Assembly (NCBI RefSeq): GCF_035989265.1
Contig: NZ_JAYKZX010000003.1
Coordinates: forward strand, 558,001-622,000
Direction of reading: 5' to 3'
DNA length: 64,000 nucleotides
Source: Sphingobium sp. HWE2-09
GTDB lineage: Bacteria > Pseudomonadota > Alphaproteobacteria > Sphingomonadales > Sphingomonadaceae
Below, in pieces: positions 27,521-36,757 of the stretch. The position numbers and the translations under genes are program-made. Every line of letters begins with the position of its first letter. Within the stretch, counting starts at the first letter, position 1. Under the pieces are notes generated by a model. The model saw nothing but the letters and a program-made list of their open reading frames with translations, did no database searches and was not told where the DNA came from.

Positions 27521-27895
27521 ATGCGTTTCCTGGCCGATATTCCCGACGACGACGTCAAATGGCTCGACCAGTTGGCACGCGAGCAGGGCAAGTCGCGCGC
27601 GGCGGTGTTGCGGGAGGCGGTGCGGGATTATCGTGCCGACGCGGAGTCCGCCACCAGCAAAAAATGGCTGGATATCGGCTTTGGCGCATGGAAAGACAGC
27701 GTCGATATCGGCGATGCGGTCGAATGGCAGCGGCGCGAGCGCGCATCGACGACCCGGCCGTGGGACGATGATTATGAGGACACCAAGGCGGAGTTTCCCG
27801 ACCTGTTCGATGCGGAGGATGATCGCCAGCGCCAGATTTATCTGGATATGGTGGCGGGCAAATATCCCGATGCCAAGCAGCCTGTGTCCCGGTGA
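27521..27895 (+). CDS. Ribbon-helix-helix antitoxin of a PIN toxin-antitoxin pair
   Basis: A 124-aa protein whose first 40 residues (MRFLADIPDDDVKWLDQLAR, then EQGKSRAAVLREAVRDYRAD) form a CopG-type ribbon-helix-helix DNA-binding domain. The acidic C-terminal part should cover the toxin. Its last four bases overlap the GTG start of the PIN-domain gene. A double palindrome lies just upstream. The leader is very short, with no good ribosome-binding site, so translation may be leaderless or weak. Confidence 0.85.
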   Translation: MRFLADIPDDDVKWLDQLAREQGKSRAAVLREAVRDYRADAESATSKKWLDIGFGAWKDSVDIGDAVEWQRRERASTTRPWDDDYEDTKAEFPDLFDAEDDRQRQIYLDMVAGKYPDAKQPVSR

Positions 27896-28272
27896 GCGGC
27901 TTCAGCTTCGATTCCAATATCATCATCGACGCATTGGCGGGCTTTGTCCCGGCCCGTATGGAGATCGACCGCGCGACCGACTATGGCGCGCGGGCCTGGA
28001 TCAGCCGGGCGGTGTGGATCGAAGTCATGTCCAAGGGCGCGGGCGACGGGCTGTGGCGGGCCGAAACTTTGCTCTCCGGGTTCGGGGTTGACGAGATCGA
28101 CGCGGAAGTAGGGCGGCGCGCGGCGGCCTTGCGCCGCGAACGGGGGCGGCTCAAGGCGATGGACGCCATCATCCTGGCAACCGCGCAATTGCGCGGCCGC
28201 GTGTTGGTGACACGAAATACAAAGGATTTCCCGGCAGAGATGCCGGGCATCCGCGTTCCTTATATCCTGTGA
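27892..28272 (+). CDS. PIN-domain toxin (VapC-like)
   Basis: A 126-aa PIN-domain ribonuclease. The N-terminal strand FSFDSNIIIDAL carries the first Asp, WIEVMSKG a Glu, and the C-terminal part KAMDAIILATAQLRGRVLVTRNTKDF the remaining acidic residues. The start is GTG overlapping the antitoxin stop (GTGA), giving tight coupling. The gene ends only 26 bases before glmS. Confidence 0.88.
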   Translation: MSGFSFDSNIIIDALAGFVPARMEIDRATDYGARAWISRAVWIEVMSKGAGDGLWRAETLLSGFGVDEIDAEVGRRAAALRRERGRLKAMDAIILATAQLRGRVLVTRNTKDFPAEMPGIRVPYIL

Positions 28273-28298
28273 AGATTATCTGAAAGGCGTCCCGGCAT

Positions 28299-30122
28299 AT
28301 GTGCGGCATTATCGGTATCATCGGCAGGGACGACGTCGCGGAGCGGCTGGTCGATGGCCTCAAGCGACTGGAATATCGCGGTTATGACAGCGCGGGCGTC
28401 GCCACCATCCATGACGGCGCGATCGAGCGGCGGCGGGCCGAGGGGAAGCTGGCAAACCTGGTGCGCGAATTGCGCGACGAGCCGCTGCCCGGCACCACCG
28501 GCATCGCGCATACCCGCTGGGCGACGCATGGTGCGCCGACGACCAGCAATGCGCACCCCCATGCGACCAGCGAAGTGGCGCTGGTCCACAATGGCATCAT
28601 CGAGAATTTTAAAGGCTTGCGCGCGGAATTGATGGCGCGGGGGCGGCATTTCGACAGCCAGACCGATACCGAGGTCGTCGCCCATCTGGTGAGCGAACTG
28701 GTGGAGCAGGGCGCGTCGCCGCAGGAGGCGGTCGCGCAAGTGCTGCCGCGCCTGCATGGCGCGTTCGCGCTGGCGATCGCGTTCCGTAGCCGTCCCGACA
28801 TATTGATCGGGGCGCGGCTGGGGTCGCCTTTGGTGGTCGGCTATGGCGACGGGGAAACCTATCTCGGGTCGGACGCGCTGGCGCTGGCGCCGTTGACGCA
28901 GCGGATCGCCTATTTGGAAGAGGGTGACTGGGTCGTCATCACGGCGGACGGGGCGGAGATTTTCGACAAGGATAATCAGCCGGTCGAGCGGCCGGTGACG
29001 ATTTCCGGCGTGTCGGGGGCGATGATCGACAAGGGCAATCATCGCCACTTCATGCAGAAGGAGATTTACGAGCAGCCGGTGGTCGTCGCCCAGACGCTGC
29101 GCTCGTACTTGCGCCGGATGGAGAATGAGATCGCCATGCCGAACATGGATTTCGATCTGGGGTCGGTGAAGCGCATCACCATCGTCGCATGCGGCACCAG
29201 TTACTATGCCGGGCTGGTCGCGAAATATTGGTTCGAGAAATTCGCGCGCGTGCCCGTGGACATCGATGTGGCGAGCGAGTTCCGCTATCGCGACCCGGTG
29301 CTGGAGGCGGGCGGGCTGGCGCTGTTCATCAGCCAGTCGGGCGAGACGGCCGATACGCTGGCGGCGCTGCGTCACGCCAAGGCGGAGGGGCAGATCATCG
29401 CGGTGGTGGTGAATGTGCCGACCAGTTCGATGGCGCGCGAGGCGGACCTGCTGCTGCCGACCCATGCCGGGCCGGAAATCGGCGTGGCGTCGACCAAGGC
29501 GTTCACCTGCCAGTTGGCGGTGCTGGCGGCGCTGGCGGCCAATCTGGCGCGGGCGAAGGGGAAGCTGACGACGGAAGAGGAAGCCGAGATCGTCTGGCAT
29601 TTGTCGGAAGCGCCGGCGGCTTTGAACGAGGCGCTCAGCCGCGACGGGCAGATCGAGGCGATGGCGCACCTGATCGCCCCGGCGCGGGACGTGCTGTATC
29701 TGGGCCGTGGGCCGGACTATCCGATGGCGCTGGAAGGGGCGCTGAAGCTCAAGGAAATCAGCTATATCCATGCCGAGGGCTATGCCGCGGGCGAGATGAA
29801 GCATGGGCCGATCGCCCTGATCGACGAACTGGTGCCGGTGATCGTGATCGCGCCGAGCGGGCCTTTGTTCGAGAAGACCGTGAGCAACATGCAGGAAGTG
29901 CAGGCGCGCGGCGGCAAGGTGGTTCTGATATCCGACGCGGAGGGCATTGCGGCGGCGGGCGAGGGCTGCATGGCGACGATCGAAATGCCCAAGGTGCATC
30001 CGTTGATCGCGCCGCTTGTGTACGCGGTGCCGGTACAGTTGCTGGCGTACCATGTCGCGGTGGCGAAGGGGACGGATGTGGATCAGCCGCGGAATTTGGC
30101 GAAGTCGGTGACGGTGGAGTAG
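28299..30122 (+). CDS. glmS: Glutamine-fructose-6-phosphate aminotransferase (isomerising)
   Basis: A 607-aa enzyme that makes glucosamine-6-phosphate from fructose-6-phosphate and glutamine, the first committed step to UDP-GlcNAc. MCGIIGIIG exposes Cys2 as the glutaminase nucleophile. HTRWATHG and the HNGIIENF motif belong to the glutaminase domain. Two SIS domains follow (CGTSYYAGL and SQSGETADTLAALR; then GRGPDYPMALEGALKLKEISY). The C-terminus ends PRNLAKSVTVE as expected. A AAAGG site lies upstream. No glmS ribozyme is expected in this group and none is seen. Confidence 0.97.
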   Translation: MCGIIGIIGRDDVAERLVDGLKRLEYRGYDSAGVATIHDGAIERRRAEGKLANLVRELRDEPLPGTTGIAHTRWATHGAPTTSNAHPHATSEVALVHNGIIENFKGLRAELMARGRHFDSQTDTEVVAHLVSELVEQGASPQEAVAQVLPRLHGAFALAIAFRSRPDILIGARLGSPLVVGYGDGETYLGSDALALAPLTQRIAYLEEGDWVVITADGAEIFDKDNQPVERPVTISGVSGAMIDKGNHRHFMQKEIYEQPVVVAQTLRSYLRRMENEIAMPNMDFDLGSVKRITIVACGTSYYAGLVAKYWFEKFARVPVDIDVASEFRYRDPVLEAGGLALFISQSGETADTLAALRHAKAEGQIIAVVVNVPTSSMAREADLLLPTHAGPEIGVASTKAFTCQLAVLAALAANLARAKGKLTTEEEAEIVWHLSEAPAALNEALSRDGQIEAMAHLIAPARDVLYLGRGPDYPMALEGALKLKEISYIHAEGYAAGEMKHGPIALIDELVPVIVIAPSGPLFEKTVSNMQEVQARGGKVVLISDAEGIAAAGEGCMATIEMPKVHPLIAPLVYAVPVQLLAYHVAVAKGTDVDQPRNLAKSVTVE

Positions 30123-30171
30123 GGGGCGCTGTGTTTGGCGTCGGCTAACGACTAGAAGTTGCAGACTTAAT

Positions 30172-30300
30172 TCCCCCTCCCGCTGGCGGGAGGGGGGTAG
30201 AGGGCGGGCAAGCGCAAGCTTAAGTTGGCTCACCCCGCTGCGACTAAATTCGCTTCGCTCATTAAGTCTCGCTGCCCCTCCCGCAAGCGGGCGGGGCAGA
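30172..30300. repeat. Dispersed repeat, CTCGCTGCCCCTCCCGC family (copy 2)
   Basis: A longer copy that begins with the hairpin CCCCTCCCGCTGGCGGGAGGGG, continues through CACCCCGCTGCGACTAAATT and ends in TCTCGCTGCCCCTCCCGC and a related right arm. It fills most of the convergent spacer between glmS and the nitrilase-fusion gene. Confidence 0.85.
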
Positions 30301-30398
30301 GTAATCCGACAGTCCGCTGCCACCTCTTTTCGTCCTTCCCGCCTGCGCAGGGATGACTATGTGGAAATGGTACGTCCGCTGAACACCGCCATTCGCGT

Positions 30399-32012
30399 TC
30401 ATCCACCCCCCGGCGAATTATGCCCGCCAGCAGGCACCGGGCCGCCGCTGGGGGCGTGGCTGTGGTCGGGGTTGCTGTCCCATTCGATGTGGTAGAGGTC
30501 GAAGCGGCGGTCGCGCAGGTTGCGGACGGTGCCTTCGGCGCGCGCCCAGCTGAGGTCAGCGAGGTTGACGTCCGCCATCGTCAGGGTTTCGACATTCTCC
30601 GTGGATTCCGCCGCGATGCCGTCGCGGGCGAAGGGGAGGTCGCAGGGGGTCAGGATGGCGCTTTGGGCATATTGGATGTCCATATTGTCGACATTGGGCA
30701 GGTTGCCGACATTGCCGGACATGACGACATAGCATTGGTTCTCGATCGCCCGCGCCTGTGCGCAATAGCGCACGCGCATATAGCCGAGGCGCGAATCGGT
30801 GCAGAAGGGGACGAAGATGATGCGTGCGCCCTGATCGACCAGGCGGCGGGCGAGTTCGGGAAATTCGCTGTCGTAGCAGATGAGGACGCCGATCGGGCCG
30901 CAGTCGGTCTGGATCACGTCCAGTGAATCGCCGCCCTTGATGTTCCACCAAAAGGCTTCGTTGGGGGTCGGGTGGATTTTTTCCTGCGTGTGGACCGAGC
31001 CGTCGCGCAGAGCGACATAGGCGATATTCTGGATGTCGCCATCGTCGGCGCGGGTCGGATGGGAGCCGCCGATGATGTTGATATTATATTCCAGCGCCAT
31101 CCGCGTCAGCTCTTTCGTCAGGCGCGGGGTGTAGCCCGTCAGCTTGTCGATCGCCTCCATGGGATTGAGTTTCTTGGTTTCGAACGAGAGCAGCGGCAGG
31201 GTGAAGAGTTCGGGGAAGATGATGAAGTCCGACCGGTAATCGGCCGCGACATCCACGAAATATTCGATGTTGCGGATGAAGGCGTCGAAATTCTCAACCG
31301 CGCGGGCCTGAAGCTGGCAGGTGGCGATGCGGACGCTTTCGACACCGCGGGGCACGCGCATTTCGGGCGCTTCGTCCGGGTCGACATAGGGGTTGCGCCA
31401 GACGAGATGGGCGGCGTGGCCGTCGGATTGCTTGTCTTCGGGCAGATAGTTTTCGAGGACGCCCAAGGGTTCGAACTGGTTTTTGAGCTGGAAGCTGACG
31501 ACCTGATCGCGCAGCTTGCCCTGGACGACCTTGTCCAGATAATCCTTTGGTCCGTCCACCCGGCGTTTGGCGCGTAGATAGCCCGGCATCCGCCCGGCGA
31601 TGACGATGCCGTGCAGGTCGAGTTCCTCGGCCAGTTCCTTGCGCTCGTCATAAAGGCGCTGGCCGATGCGCAGGCCGCGCAGCGCAGGATCGACCGCCAT
31701 TTCATAGCCGTAGAGCCATTCGCCCGCTGCGCTGTGGCGGGTACCAAAGCCGTTTGCGGTGATTTCGTCCCAGTCATGATGGGCAAAGGCCATGCCCTTG
31801 CTGACGCGCATGGTGGCGCAATAGCCGACCACCTTGTCGTCATAGAGGGCGACGAAACAGCCGTCGGGGAAATTGTTGATCTGGCCCCGGATGGTGGCGA
31901 GCGAATAATTGGGCATGCCGGGATAGGCGCGGGCGATCAATTGCCGGATGCCGCGCACGTCGGATGGCACGGCGGTGCGGACTTCCAGGCGTTTCTTGGT
32001 TCCTGTGGACAT
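30399..32012 (-). CDS. GNAT acetyltransferase-nitrilase (carbon-nitrogen hydrolase) fusion protein
   Basis: A 537-aa cytosolic two-domain protein. Residues about 8-200 are a GNAT acetyltransferase domain (AVPSDVRGIRQLIARAYPG; YEMAVDPALRGLRIGQRLYD as the acetyl-CoA loop). Residues about 225-515 are a carbon-nitrogen hydrolase with the triad Glu in FPELFTLPLL, Lys in EKIHPTPNE and Cys in VLICYDSEFPE. This fusion is known in many bacteria, but its substrate is not firmly known. The C-terminus is a Gly/Pro-rich tail. It lies 155 bases downstream of icd on the same strand. Confidence 0.9.
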   Translation of the reverse strand: MSTGTKKRLEVRTAVPSDVRGIRQLIARAYPGMPNYSLATIRGQINNFPDGCFVALYDDKVVGYCATMRVSKGMAFAHHDWDEITANGFGTRHSAAGEWLYGYEMAVDPALRGLRIGQRLYDERKELAEELDLHGIVIAGRMPGYLRAKRRVDGPKDYLDKVVQGKLRDQVVSFQLKNQFEPLGVLENYLPEDKQSDGHAAHLVWRNPYVDPDEAPEMRVPRGVESVRIATCQLQARAVENFDAFIRNIEYFVDVAADYRSDFIIFPELFTLPLLSFETKKLNPMEAIDKLTGYTPRLTKELTRMALEYNINIIGGSHPTRADDGDIQNIAYVALRDGSVHTQEKIHPTPNEAFWWNIKGGDSLDVIQTDCGPIGVLICYDSEFPELARRLVDQGARIIFVPFCTDSRLGYMRVRYCAQARAIENQCYVVMSGNVGNLPNVDNMDIQYAQSAILTPCDLPFARDGIAAESTENVETLTMADVNLADLSWARAEGTVRNLRDRRFDLYHIEWDSNPDHSHAPSGGPVPAGGHNSPGGG

Positions 32013-32085
32013 CTGGTCGTCTTCCTCATCGCTGTCTGTCTGGTCAGCCTTCGTCGGGGAACAGAAAATGCTGAACGGTGCATAT

Positions 32086-32117
32086 GAAAAAGGCGGCGCC
32101 GGGTGTCCGGCGCCGCC
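32086..32117 (-). terminator. Rho-independent terminator after icd
   Basis: An 11-bp GC-rich stem (GGCGGCGCCGG with its complement) has a four-base loop, and on the reverse strand it is followed by a T run. It lies about 50 bases beyond the icd stop and separates icd from the nitrilase-fusion gene. Confidence 0.88.
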
Positions 32118-32167
32118 TCGTTCCGTTTCCGTACTGAAAGCCTGAGCGGCTTATCAGTTCCAGTCTT

Positions 32168-33388
32168 TTAGGCCCATTTGGCCATTTCCGCTTCCAGATT
32201 GACGCGGATCTGTTCGAAGAACTGTTCCGTGGTCATCCAAGCCTGATCCGGGCCGATCAGCAGCGCCAGATCCTTGGTCATCGCGCCGTCCTCGACGGTC
32301 TTGATGCAGACGCGTTCCAGGGTTTCGGCGAATTTGGTGACTTCGGGCGTGTCGTCGAACTTGCCGCGGAAGGCGAGACCCTGCGTCCAGGCGAAGATCG
32401 AGGCGATCGGATTGGTCGAGGTCGCCTTGCCCTGCTGGTGCTGGCGATAGTGGCGGGTGACGGTGCCGTGCGCCGCTTCCGCTTCGATCGTCTTGCCGTC
32501 GGGCGACATCAGGACCGAGGTCATGAGGCCGAGCGAGCCGAAGCCCTGCGCAACGGTGTCCGACTGAACGTCGCCGTCATAATTTTTGCAGGCCCAGACG
32601 AACTTGCCGCTCCACTTGAGCGCGGAGGCGACCATGTCGTCGATCAGGCGATGTTCGTACACGATGCCGGCCGCCTTGAACTTATCGGCGAATTCGGCGT
32701 CGAACACTTCCTGGAACAGATCCTTGAAGCGGCCGTCATAGGCCTTGAGGATGGTGTTCTTGGTCGACAGGTAGAGCGGCCATCCGCGGTCGAGCGCGTA
32801 GTTCATGCTCGCCTTGGCGAAATCGCGGATCGACTGGTCGAGATTGTACATGCCCATGGCGACGCCGGCCGAGGGGAAGTCGAACACTTCCTTGTCGATC
32901 TTCTGGCCGTCTTCGCCGTCCCACACCAGGCGCAGCTTGCCGGGGCCGGGGACCAGGAAGTCGGTCGCCTTATACTGGTCGCCGAACGCATGACGGCCAA
33001 CGACGATCGGGTCGGTCCAGCCGGGGACCAGGCGGGGGACGTTCTTGATGACGATGGGTTCGCGGAAGACCACGCCGCCCAGGATGTTGCGGATGGTGCC
33101 ATTGGGCGACTTCCACATCGACTTGAGGTTGAATTCCTCGACACGCTGTTCGTCGGGCGTGATGGTGGCGCACTTCACGCCGACGCCATATTGCTTGATC
33201 GCATTGGCGGAATCGATCGTGATCTGGTCGTTGGTTTCGTCACGCTTCTGGACGGACAGGTCGTAATATTTCAGGTCGATGTCGAGATAGGGAAGGATCA
33301 GGCGCTCGCGAATCCATTCCCAGATGATCCGGGTCATTTCATCGCCGTCAATCTCCACGACGGGGTTTTTCACCTTGATCTTGGCCAT
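32168..33388 (-). CDS. icd: NADP-dependent isocitrate dehydrogenase
   Basis: A 406-aa enzyme converting isocitrate to 2-oxoglutarate in the TCA cycle. It belongs to the eukaryote-like (type II) homodimeric form common in alphaproteobacteria: [20 protein letters not shown] at the N-terminus, then [13 protein letters not shown] [38 protein letters not shown] [20 protein letters not shown] and [19 protein letters not shown]. Length matches the family. A terminator follows at 32086-32117. Confidence 0.97.
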   Translation of the reverse strand: MAKIKVKNPVVEIDGDEMTRIIWEWIRERLILPYLDIDLKYYDLSVQKRDETNDQITIDSANAIKQYGVGVKCATITPDEQRVEEFNLKSMWKSPNGTIRNILGGVVFREPIVIKNVPRLVPGWTDPIVVGRHAFGDQYKATDFLVPGPGKLRLVWDGEDGQKIDKEVFDFPSAGVAMGMYNLDQSIRDFAKASMNYALDRGWPLYLSTKNTILKAYDGRFKDLFQEVFDAEFADKFKAAGIVYEHRLIDDMVASALKWSGKFVWACKNYDGDVQSDTVAQGFGSLGLMTSVLMSPDGKTIEAEAAHGTVTRHYRQHQQGKATSTNPIASIFAWTQGLAFRGKFDDTPEVTKFAETLERVCIKTVEDGAMTKDLALLIGPDQAWMTTEQFFEQIRVNLEAEMAKWA

Positions 33389-33542
33389 AGCGCCTGTGTG
33401 CCTTCTTGTTGCGGGGTGGAATATGGGGACGCCCTAGGCAAAGCGGCGCAAATGTTCAACCGTCGAAGGGCAGTTATCTGCCATGCATGGAGCCTTGACC
33501 GGGATCGGTCGTTGTCAGGGTAGAAGTCTCTCCCTAAAGACG

Positions 33543-34283
33543 ATGACCATGAACAATGAAGAGATCCCGATTGCCGCAGGCGGCAATGTCAAATGGCGCT
33601 TTCCTTCGGTCCATCCGGAGGGGATGAAATTCGGCCTGATCGCGGTCGCGATCACCGCCGTCCTGTTCCTGTTGGGATGGGAGATCGTCGGCTGGCTGAT
33701 GCTGATGGTGACGATCTGGGTCTTTGCCTTCTTCCGCGATCCGGTGCGCGCCGTGCCGCAGGACGAGGCGGCGATCGTCGCGCCGGCTGATGGCCTGGTG
33801 ACGCTGATCCAGCGCGTGCCGCCGCCGCGCGAGATGGCGGGCGTGAACGGGCTGGGCGACCAGCCGCTGATCCGTGTGTCGATCTTCATGAGCGTGTTCG
33901 ACGTGCATATCAATCGCACGCCGATCGGCGGGACGATCAAGTCGGTCGTCTATATTTCGGGCAAGTTCCTGAACGCGGACTTGGACAAGGCGAGCGAAGA
34001 TAATGAGCGCCAGCATATCTTGGTCGAGCGCCATGACGGCGTGCGCATCGGCTTTACGCAGATTGCGGGGCTGGTCGCGCGGCGGATCGTGCCGTTCGTG
34101 AAGCCGGGCGACATGGTCGCGGCGGGGCAGCGCATCGGGCTGATCCGGTTCGGCAGTCGGGTGGACGTGTATCTGCCTGCGGGCACGGCGCCGCGGGTGG
34201 TGCTGGGCCAGCGTACGGTCGCGGGCGAGACGATATTGGGCCAGATGGGTGATGCGCGGGTTGTTGCGGGTATTCACCAGTGA
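33543..34283 (+). CDS. psd: Phosphatidylserine decarboxylase (short form)
   Basis: A 246-aa pro-enzyme that decarboxylates phosphatidylserine to phosphatidylethanolamine at the inner membrane. Two hydrophobic segments lie near residues 25-65. [13 protein letters not shown] is a family motif. The self-cleavage site that yields the pyruvoyl group is the Gly-Ser of [12 protein letters not shown] near residue 210. The start is the ATG at 33543 (or 33549); the frame is open from 33483 but those codons are not conserved. pssA follows after a repeat-filled gap, giving two consecutive steps of the pathway. Confidence 0.92.
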   Translation: MTMNNEEIPIAAGGNVKWRFPSVHPEGMKFGLIAVAITAVLFLLGWEIVGWLMLMVTIWVFAFFRDPVRAVPQDEAAIVAPADGLVTLIQRVPPPREMAGVNGLGDQPLIRVSIFMSVFDVHINRTPIGGTIKSVVYISGKFLNADLDKASEDNERQHILVERHDGVRIGFTQIAGLVARRIVPFVKPGDMVAAGQRIGLIRFGSRVDVYLPAGTAPRVVLGQRTVAGETILGQMGDARVVAGIHQ

Positions 34284-34310
34284 TCAAGACGCGCCTTCAA
34301 GAGCAATGGT

Positions 34311-34394
34311 GTTTTCCGGCGGAGGCCGGAATCCAGTTCTGTCGCAGCTTTACAGCGCGAGCGGGGGACTGGACTCCGGCCTTCGCCGGAGAAC
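34311..34394. repeat. Dispersed repeat hairpin, GGGGTCCAG family (copy 2)
   Basis: Inverted arms TTTTCCGGCGGAGGCCGGAA and its partner around CTCCGGCCTTCGCCGGAGAA enclose ATCCAG and CTGGACT words. It lies between psd and pssA and would form a long hairpin in a shared transcript. Confidence 0.82.
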
Positions 34395-34416
34395 GGCCTT
34401 TGATGGCGGTGCGCAC

Positions 34417-35211
34417 ATGAGCCGTCAGCGGCGTGCGGTGCCGCGGGGGTTGCGGCGGGGGATCACCTTGCGAATGCTGGCACCCAATGCGGTGACGGCG
34501 ATGGCGCTGTGCTTTGGTTTGACCGGGGTGCGTTACGGTATTTCGGGGGAATGGGAGCGGGCGGTGCTGTCCATCCTGTTTGCCGGCGTGCTGGACGGGC
34601 TGGACGGGCGGATCGCCCGGTTGCTGCGTGGTGAGAGCCGGTTTGGGGCAGAACTGGATTCGCTGTCCAATTCGATCGCGTTCGGCGTCGCGCCCGCGCT
34701 GATCCTTTATCTCTGGTCGCTGTACGCCATGCCGAAATTCGGCTGGATTTTCGCGCTTGCCCATGCCCTGTCCTGCGCTTTGCGGCTGGCGCGGTTCAAC
34801 GCGGCGATCGATGCGGACGAGCAGCCGCACAAGTCGGCCGGGTTCCTGACGGGCGTGCCTGCACCTGCCGGGGCGGGGCTGGCGTTCGTGCCGCTTTATC
34901 TGTGGCTTGTGACTGGTGAGGATATCTTTCGCGCCTGGTATGTGGTTGCGCCCTGGACCGCCTTTATCGCATTCCTGATGATCTCCAACATCGCCACCTA
35001 TACCTGGTCGGCGTTGCGGCTGCGCAAGCGCATTCGGTTGGAGGCGATCGCCTTTGCCGGGTTGCTGGCGGCGTTGCTGGTGACCGATCCCTGGCTGACG
35101 CTGCTGTTGATCTGCGCCATTTATATCGCGCTGATCCCGTTCGGGGTCATGTCTTACGCGAAGGTCCGGCGGCATCGGGAGAGTGCAAAGGTTGTGCCGC
35201 CTGTGGTTTGA
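34417..35211 (+). CDS. pssA: CDP-diacylglycerol-serine O-phosphatidyltransferase
   Basis: A 264-aa integral membrane enzyme that makes phosphatidylserine from CDP-diacylglycerol and serine. The CDP-alcohol phosphotransferase motif is DGLDGRIARLLRGESRFGAE followed by LDSLSN. The last position is Asn (codon AAT) where the family normally has the catalytic Asp. About seven helices follow. The start at 34417 (MSRQRRAVPRG) lies after the repeat; the frame is open further upstream through the repeat. It acts with Psd just before it. Confidence 0.9.
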   Translation: MSRQRRAVPRGLRRGITLRMLAPNAVTAMALCFGLTGVRYGISGEWERAVLSILFAGVLDGLDGRIARLLRGESRFGAELDSLSNSIAFGVAPALILYLWSLYAMPKFGWIFALAHALSCALRLARFNAAIDADEQPHKSAGFLTGVPAPAGAGLAFVPLYLWLVTGEDIFRAWYVVAPWTAFIAFLMISNIATYTWSALRLRKRIRLEAIAFAGLLAALLVTDPWLTLLLICAIYIALIPFGVMSYAKVRRHRESAKVVPPVV

Positions 35212-35247
35212 GACGGCGCGGCGCGTTTGCCTCTGTAGAAGGAGGGG

Positions 35248-35272
35248 GCTTCGACAGGCTCAGCCCGAACGG
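35248..35272. repeat. Dispersed 25-bp repeat around CGACAGGCTCAGCCCGAACG (copy 2)
   Basis: An exact copy of 25089-25113, located 36 bases after the pssA stop. A diverged, partly complementary unit (CTCGACTACGCTCGAAGCG) lies near 35388. Confidence 0.88.
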
Positions 35273-35456
35273 ATATGGGGAGAGTTTGACCAAGGGCGTT
35301 CAGAAAGTGTGTCCGCTGGCTGCCTATCATGGCGATTTGATCGCTAGTGCGCTCGCGTCAAAAATGCAGGCGTTGCGCTTTATGCTTCTCGACTACGCTC
35401 GAAGCGAACGGAACGTAGGGCCGCTCCCGAAGATAGCTTAGGACCGTCAGGCCCGC

Positions 35457-35687
35457 TCAGGCGGCGAGTGCTGTGCCTGAACGGGGCAATTCCACCCGGC
35501 GGGGCGCGGACTGCGGCGCGCGGAGGCGGCGGATGCGTAGGTTATAGACCGGCGGGTGCTGCGGGATAGGTTCGAACTGGAGCGCGGCCACCATCTTGTC
35601 ATGATAGAGTGCGAACATCCAGACGATGGTGCCCATGGCCAGAAGGAAGGCGGCGGAAAACAGGGTCGCTGCAATTATAGTGAACAT
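35457..35687 (-). CDS. Small single-pass membrane protein behind an SOS-like box (76 aa)
   Basis: The N-terminus MFTIIAATLFSAAFLLAMGT continues into a single strong membrane helix (to about residue 27), followed by a basic, proline-rich C-terminal tail (PPVYNLRIRRLRAPQSAPRR). The ATG at 35687 has GGAAAG upstream; in-frame ATGs at 35711 and 35729 are possible. GTTCCCTTTATGTTC, a match to GTTC-N7-GTTC, lies 84 bases upstream. No family is recognised. The size and topology recall SOS-induced small membrane inhibitors of division such as Caulobacter SidA, but this is inference. Confidence 0.6.
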   Translation of the reverse strand: MFTIIAATLFSAAFLLAMGTIVWMFALYHDKMVAALQFEPIPQHPPVYNLRIRRLRAPQSAPRRVELPRSGTALAA

Positions 35688-35770
35688 CGTGATCACTTTC
35701 CATCTTGCCATTTGCACGGCATGTCTCATTATGACGGTGTAAACGGCCGTTAACCGTATTTGTTCCGTCT

Positions 35771-35785
35771 GTTCCCTTTATGTTC
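35771..35785. promoter_or_regulatory. Possible LexA (SOS) box between the small membrane protein and rpsB
   Basis: GTTCCCTTTATGTTC fits the alphaproteobacterial LexA operator pattern GTTC-N7-GTTC with an AT-rich spacer. It lies 84 bases before the small reverse-strand gene and about 160 before rpsB. By base frequencies about one chance match to this pattern is expected in a window of this size, so it needs support. Confidence 0.5.
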
Positions 35786-35942
35786 TCTTTTGGGAACGTC
35801 GTCAAGCCTTGCAATTGATTTTTTCCGCGTCTAAAGGCGCGACCATTCCACATGGGAATCGACATATCCGGTGCCGGAAACGCCTTTCAGGCTGTTTTTC
35901 GTGTTCCTGATTCCCAGAGGTCAAACCGGAAGGAGAACTATT

Positions 35943-36701
35943 ATGGCGGCACCTGTCGTCACCATGCACCAATTGATCGAGGCTGGCGCCCATTTCGGCC
36001 ACCAGACCCACCGTTGGAATCCGCGCATGAAGCCGTATATCTTCGGCGAGCGCAACGGCATCCACATCCTTGACCTGTCGCAGACCGTGCCCCTGTTCGG
36101 CCGCGCGCTCGACTTCGTGTCGTCGACCGTCGCCGCCGGTGGCAAGGTGCTGTTCGTTGGCACCAAGCGCCAAGCGCAGGATCCGATCGCGGATGCCGCG
36201 CGCCAGTCGGGCCAGCATTTCGTCAACCATCGCTGGCTGGGCGGCATGCTCACCAACTGGAAGACGATTTCGGGTTCGATCAAGCGCCTGAAGACCCTTG
36301 AGGAAAAGCTGTCGGGCGACACCCACGGCTTCACCAAGAAGGAAGTGCTCCAGATGACGCGCGAGCGCGAGAAGCTGGAAGCATCGCTGGGCGGCATCCG
36401 CGACATGAACGGCATCCCCGATGTCATGTTCGTGATCGACGCCAACAAGGAAGAGCTGGCGATCAAGGAAGCCAATACGCTGGGCATCCCGGTCGTCGCG
36501 ATCCTCAATTCGAACGTGTCGCCGGACGGCATCGCCTTCCCGGTGCCTGCGAACGATGACGCCAGCCGCGCCATCCGCCTCTATTGCGACGCGATCGCCG
36601 CCGCCGCCACCAAGGGCAACCGTGGTGCGCAGCAGGCGTCGGGCGTCGACCTGGGCGCGCTGGACGAGCCGCAGGCTGAAGAGATCGCTGCCGAAGCGTA
36701 A
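35943..36701 (+). CDS. rpsB: 30S ribosomal protein S2
   Basis: A 252-aa ribosomal protein at the head of the cluster. The N-terminus [20 protein letters not shown] and segments [36 protein letters not shown] and [20 protein letters not shown] are typical. The start has GGAAGGAGAA upstream. It is followed by tsf as in most bacteria, with a 182-base spacer containing a repeat. Confidence 0.98.
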   Translation: MAAPVVTMHQLIEAGAHFGHQTHRWNPRMKPYIFGERNGIHILDLSQTVPLFGRALDFVSSTVAAGGKVLFVGTKRQAQDPIADAARQSGQHFVNHRWLGGMLTNWKTISGSIKRLKTLEEKLSGDTHGFTKKEVLQMTREREKLEASLGGIRDMNGIPDVMFVIDANKEELAIKEANTLGIPVVAILNSNVSPDGIAFPVPANDDASRAIRLYCDAIAAAATKGNRGAQQASGVDLGALDEPQAEEIAAEA

Positions 36702-36757
36702 GAGGCTGCCTGATCCGTTTGCCCTGCGCGAAGCCCCTTCGCTTCGCTCAGGGGAGG

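Noticed and set aside
30172..30300. Possible CRISPR-like array among the GC-rich repeats
   Set aside because: The repeats are few, palindromic, irregularly spaced across the window and lack unique spacers or cas genes.
28260..30323. A 687-codon reverse frame opposite glmS
   Set aside because: Antisense to glmS, very rich in Arg and His, and with no recognisable domain.
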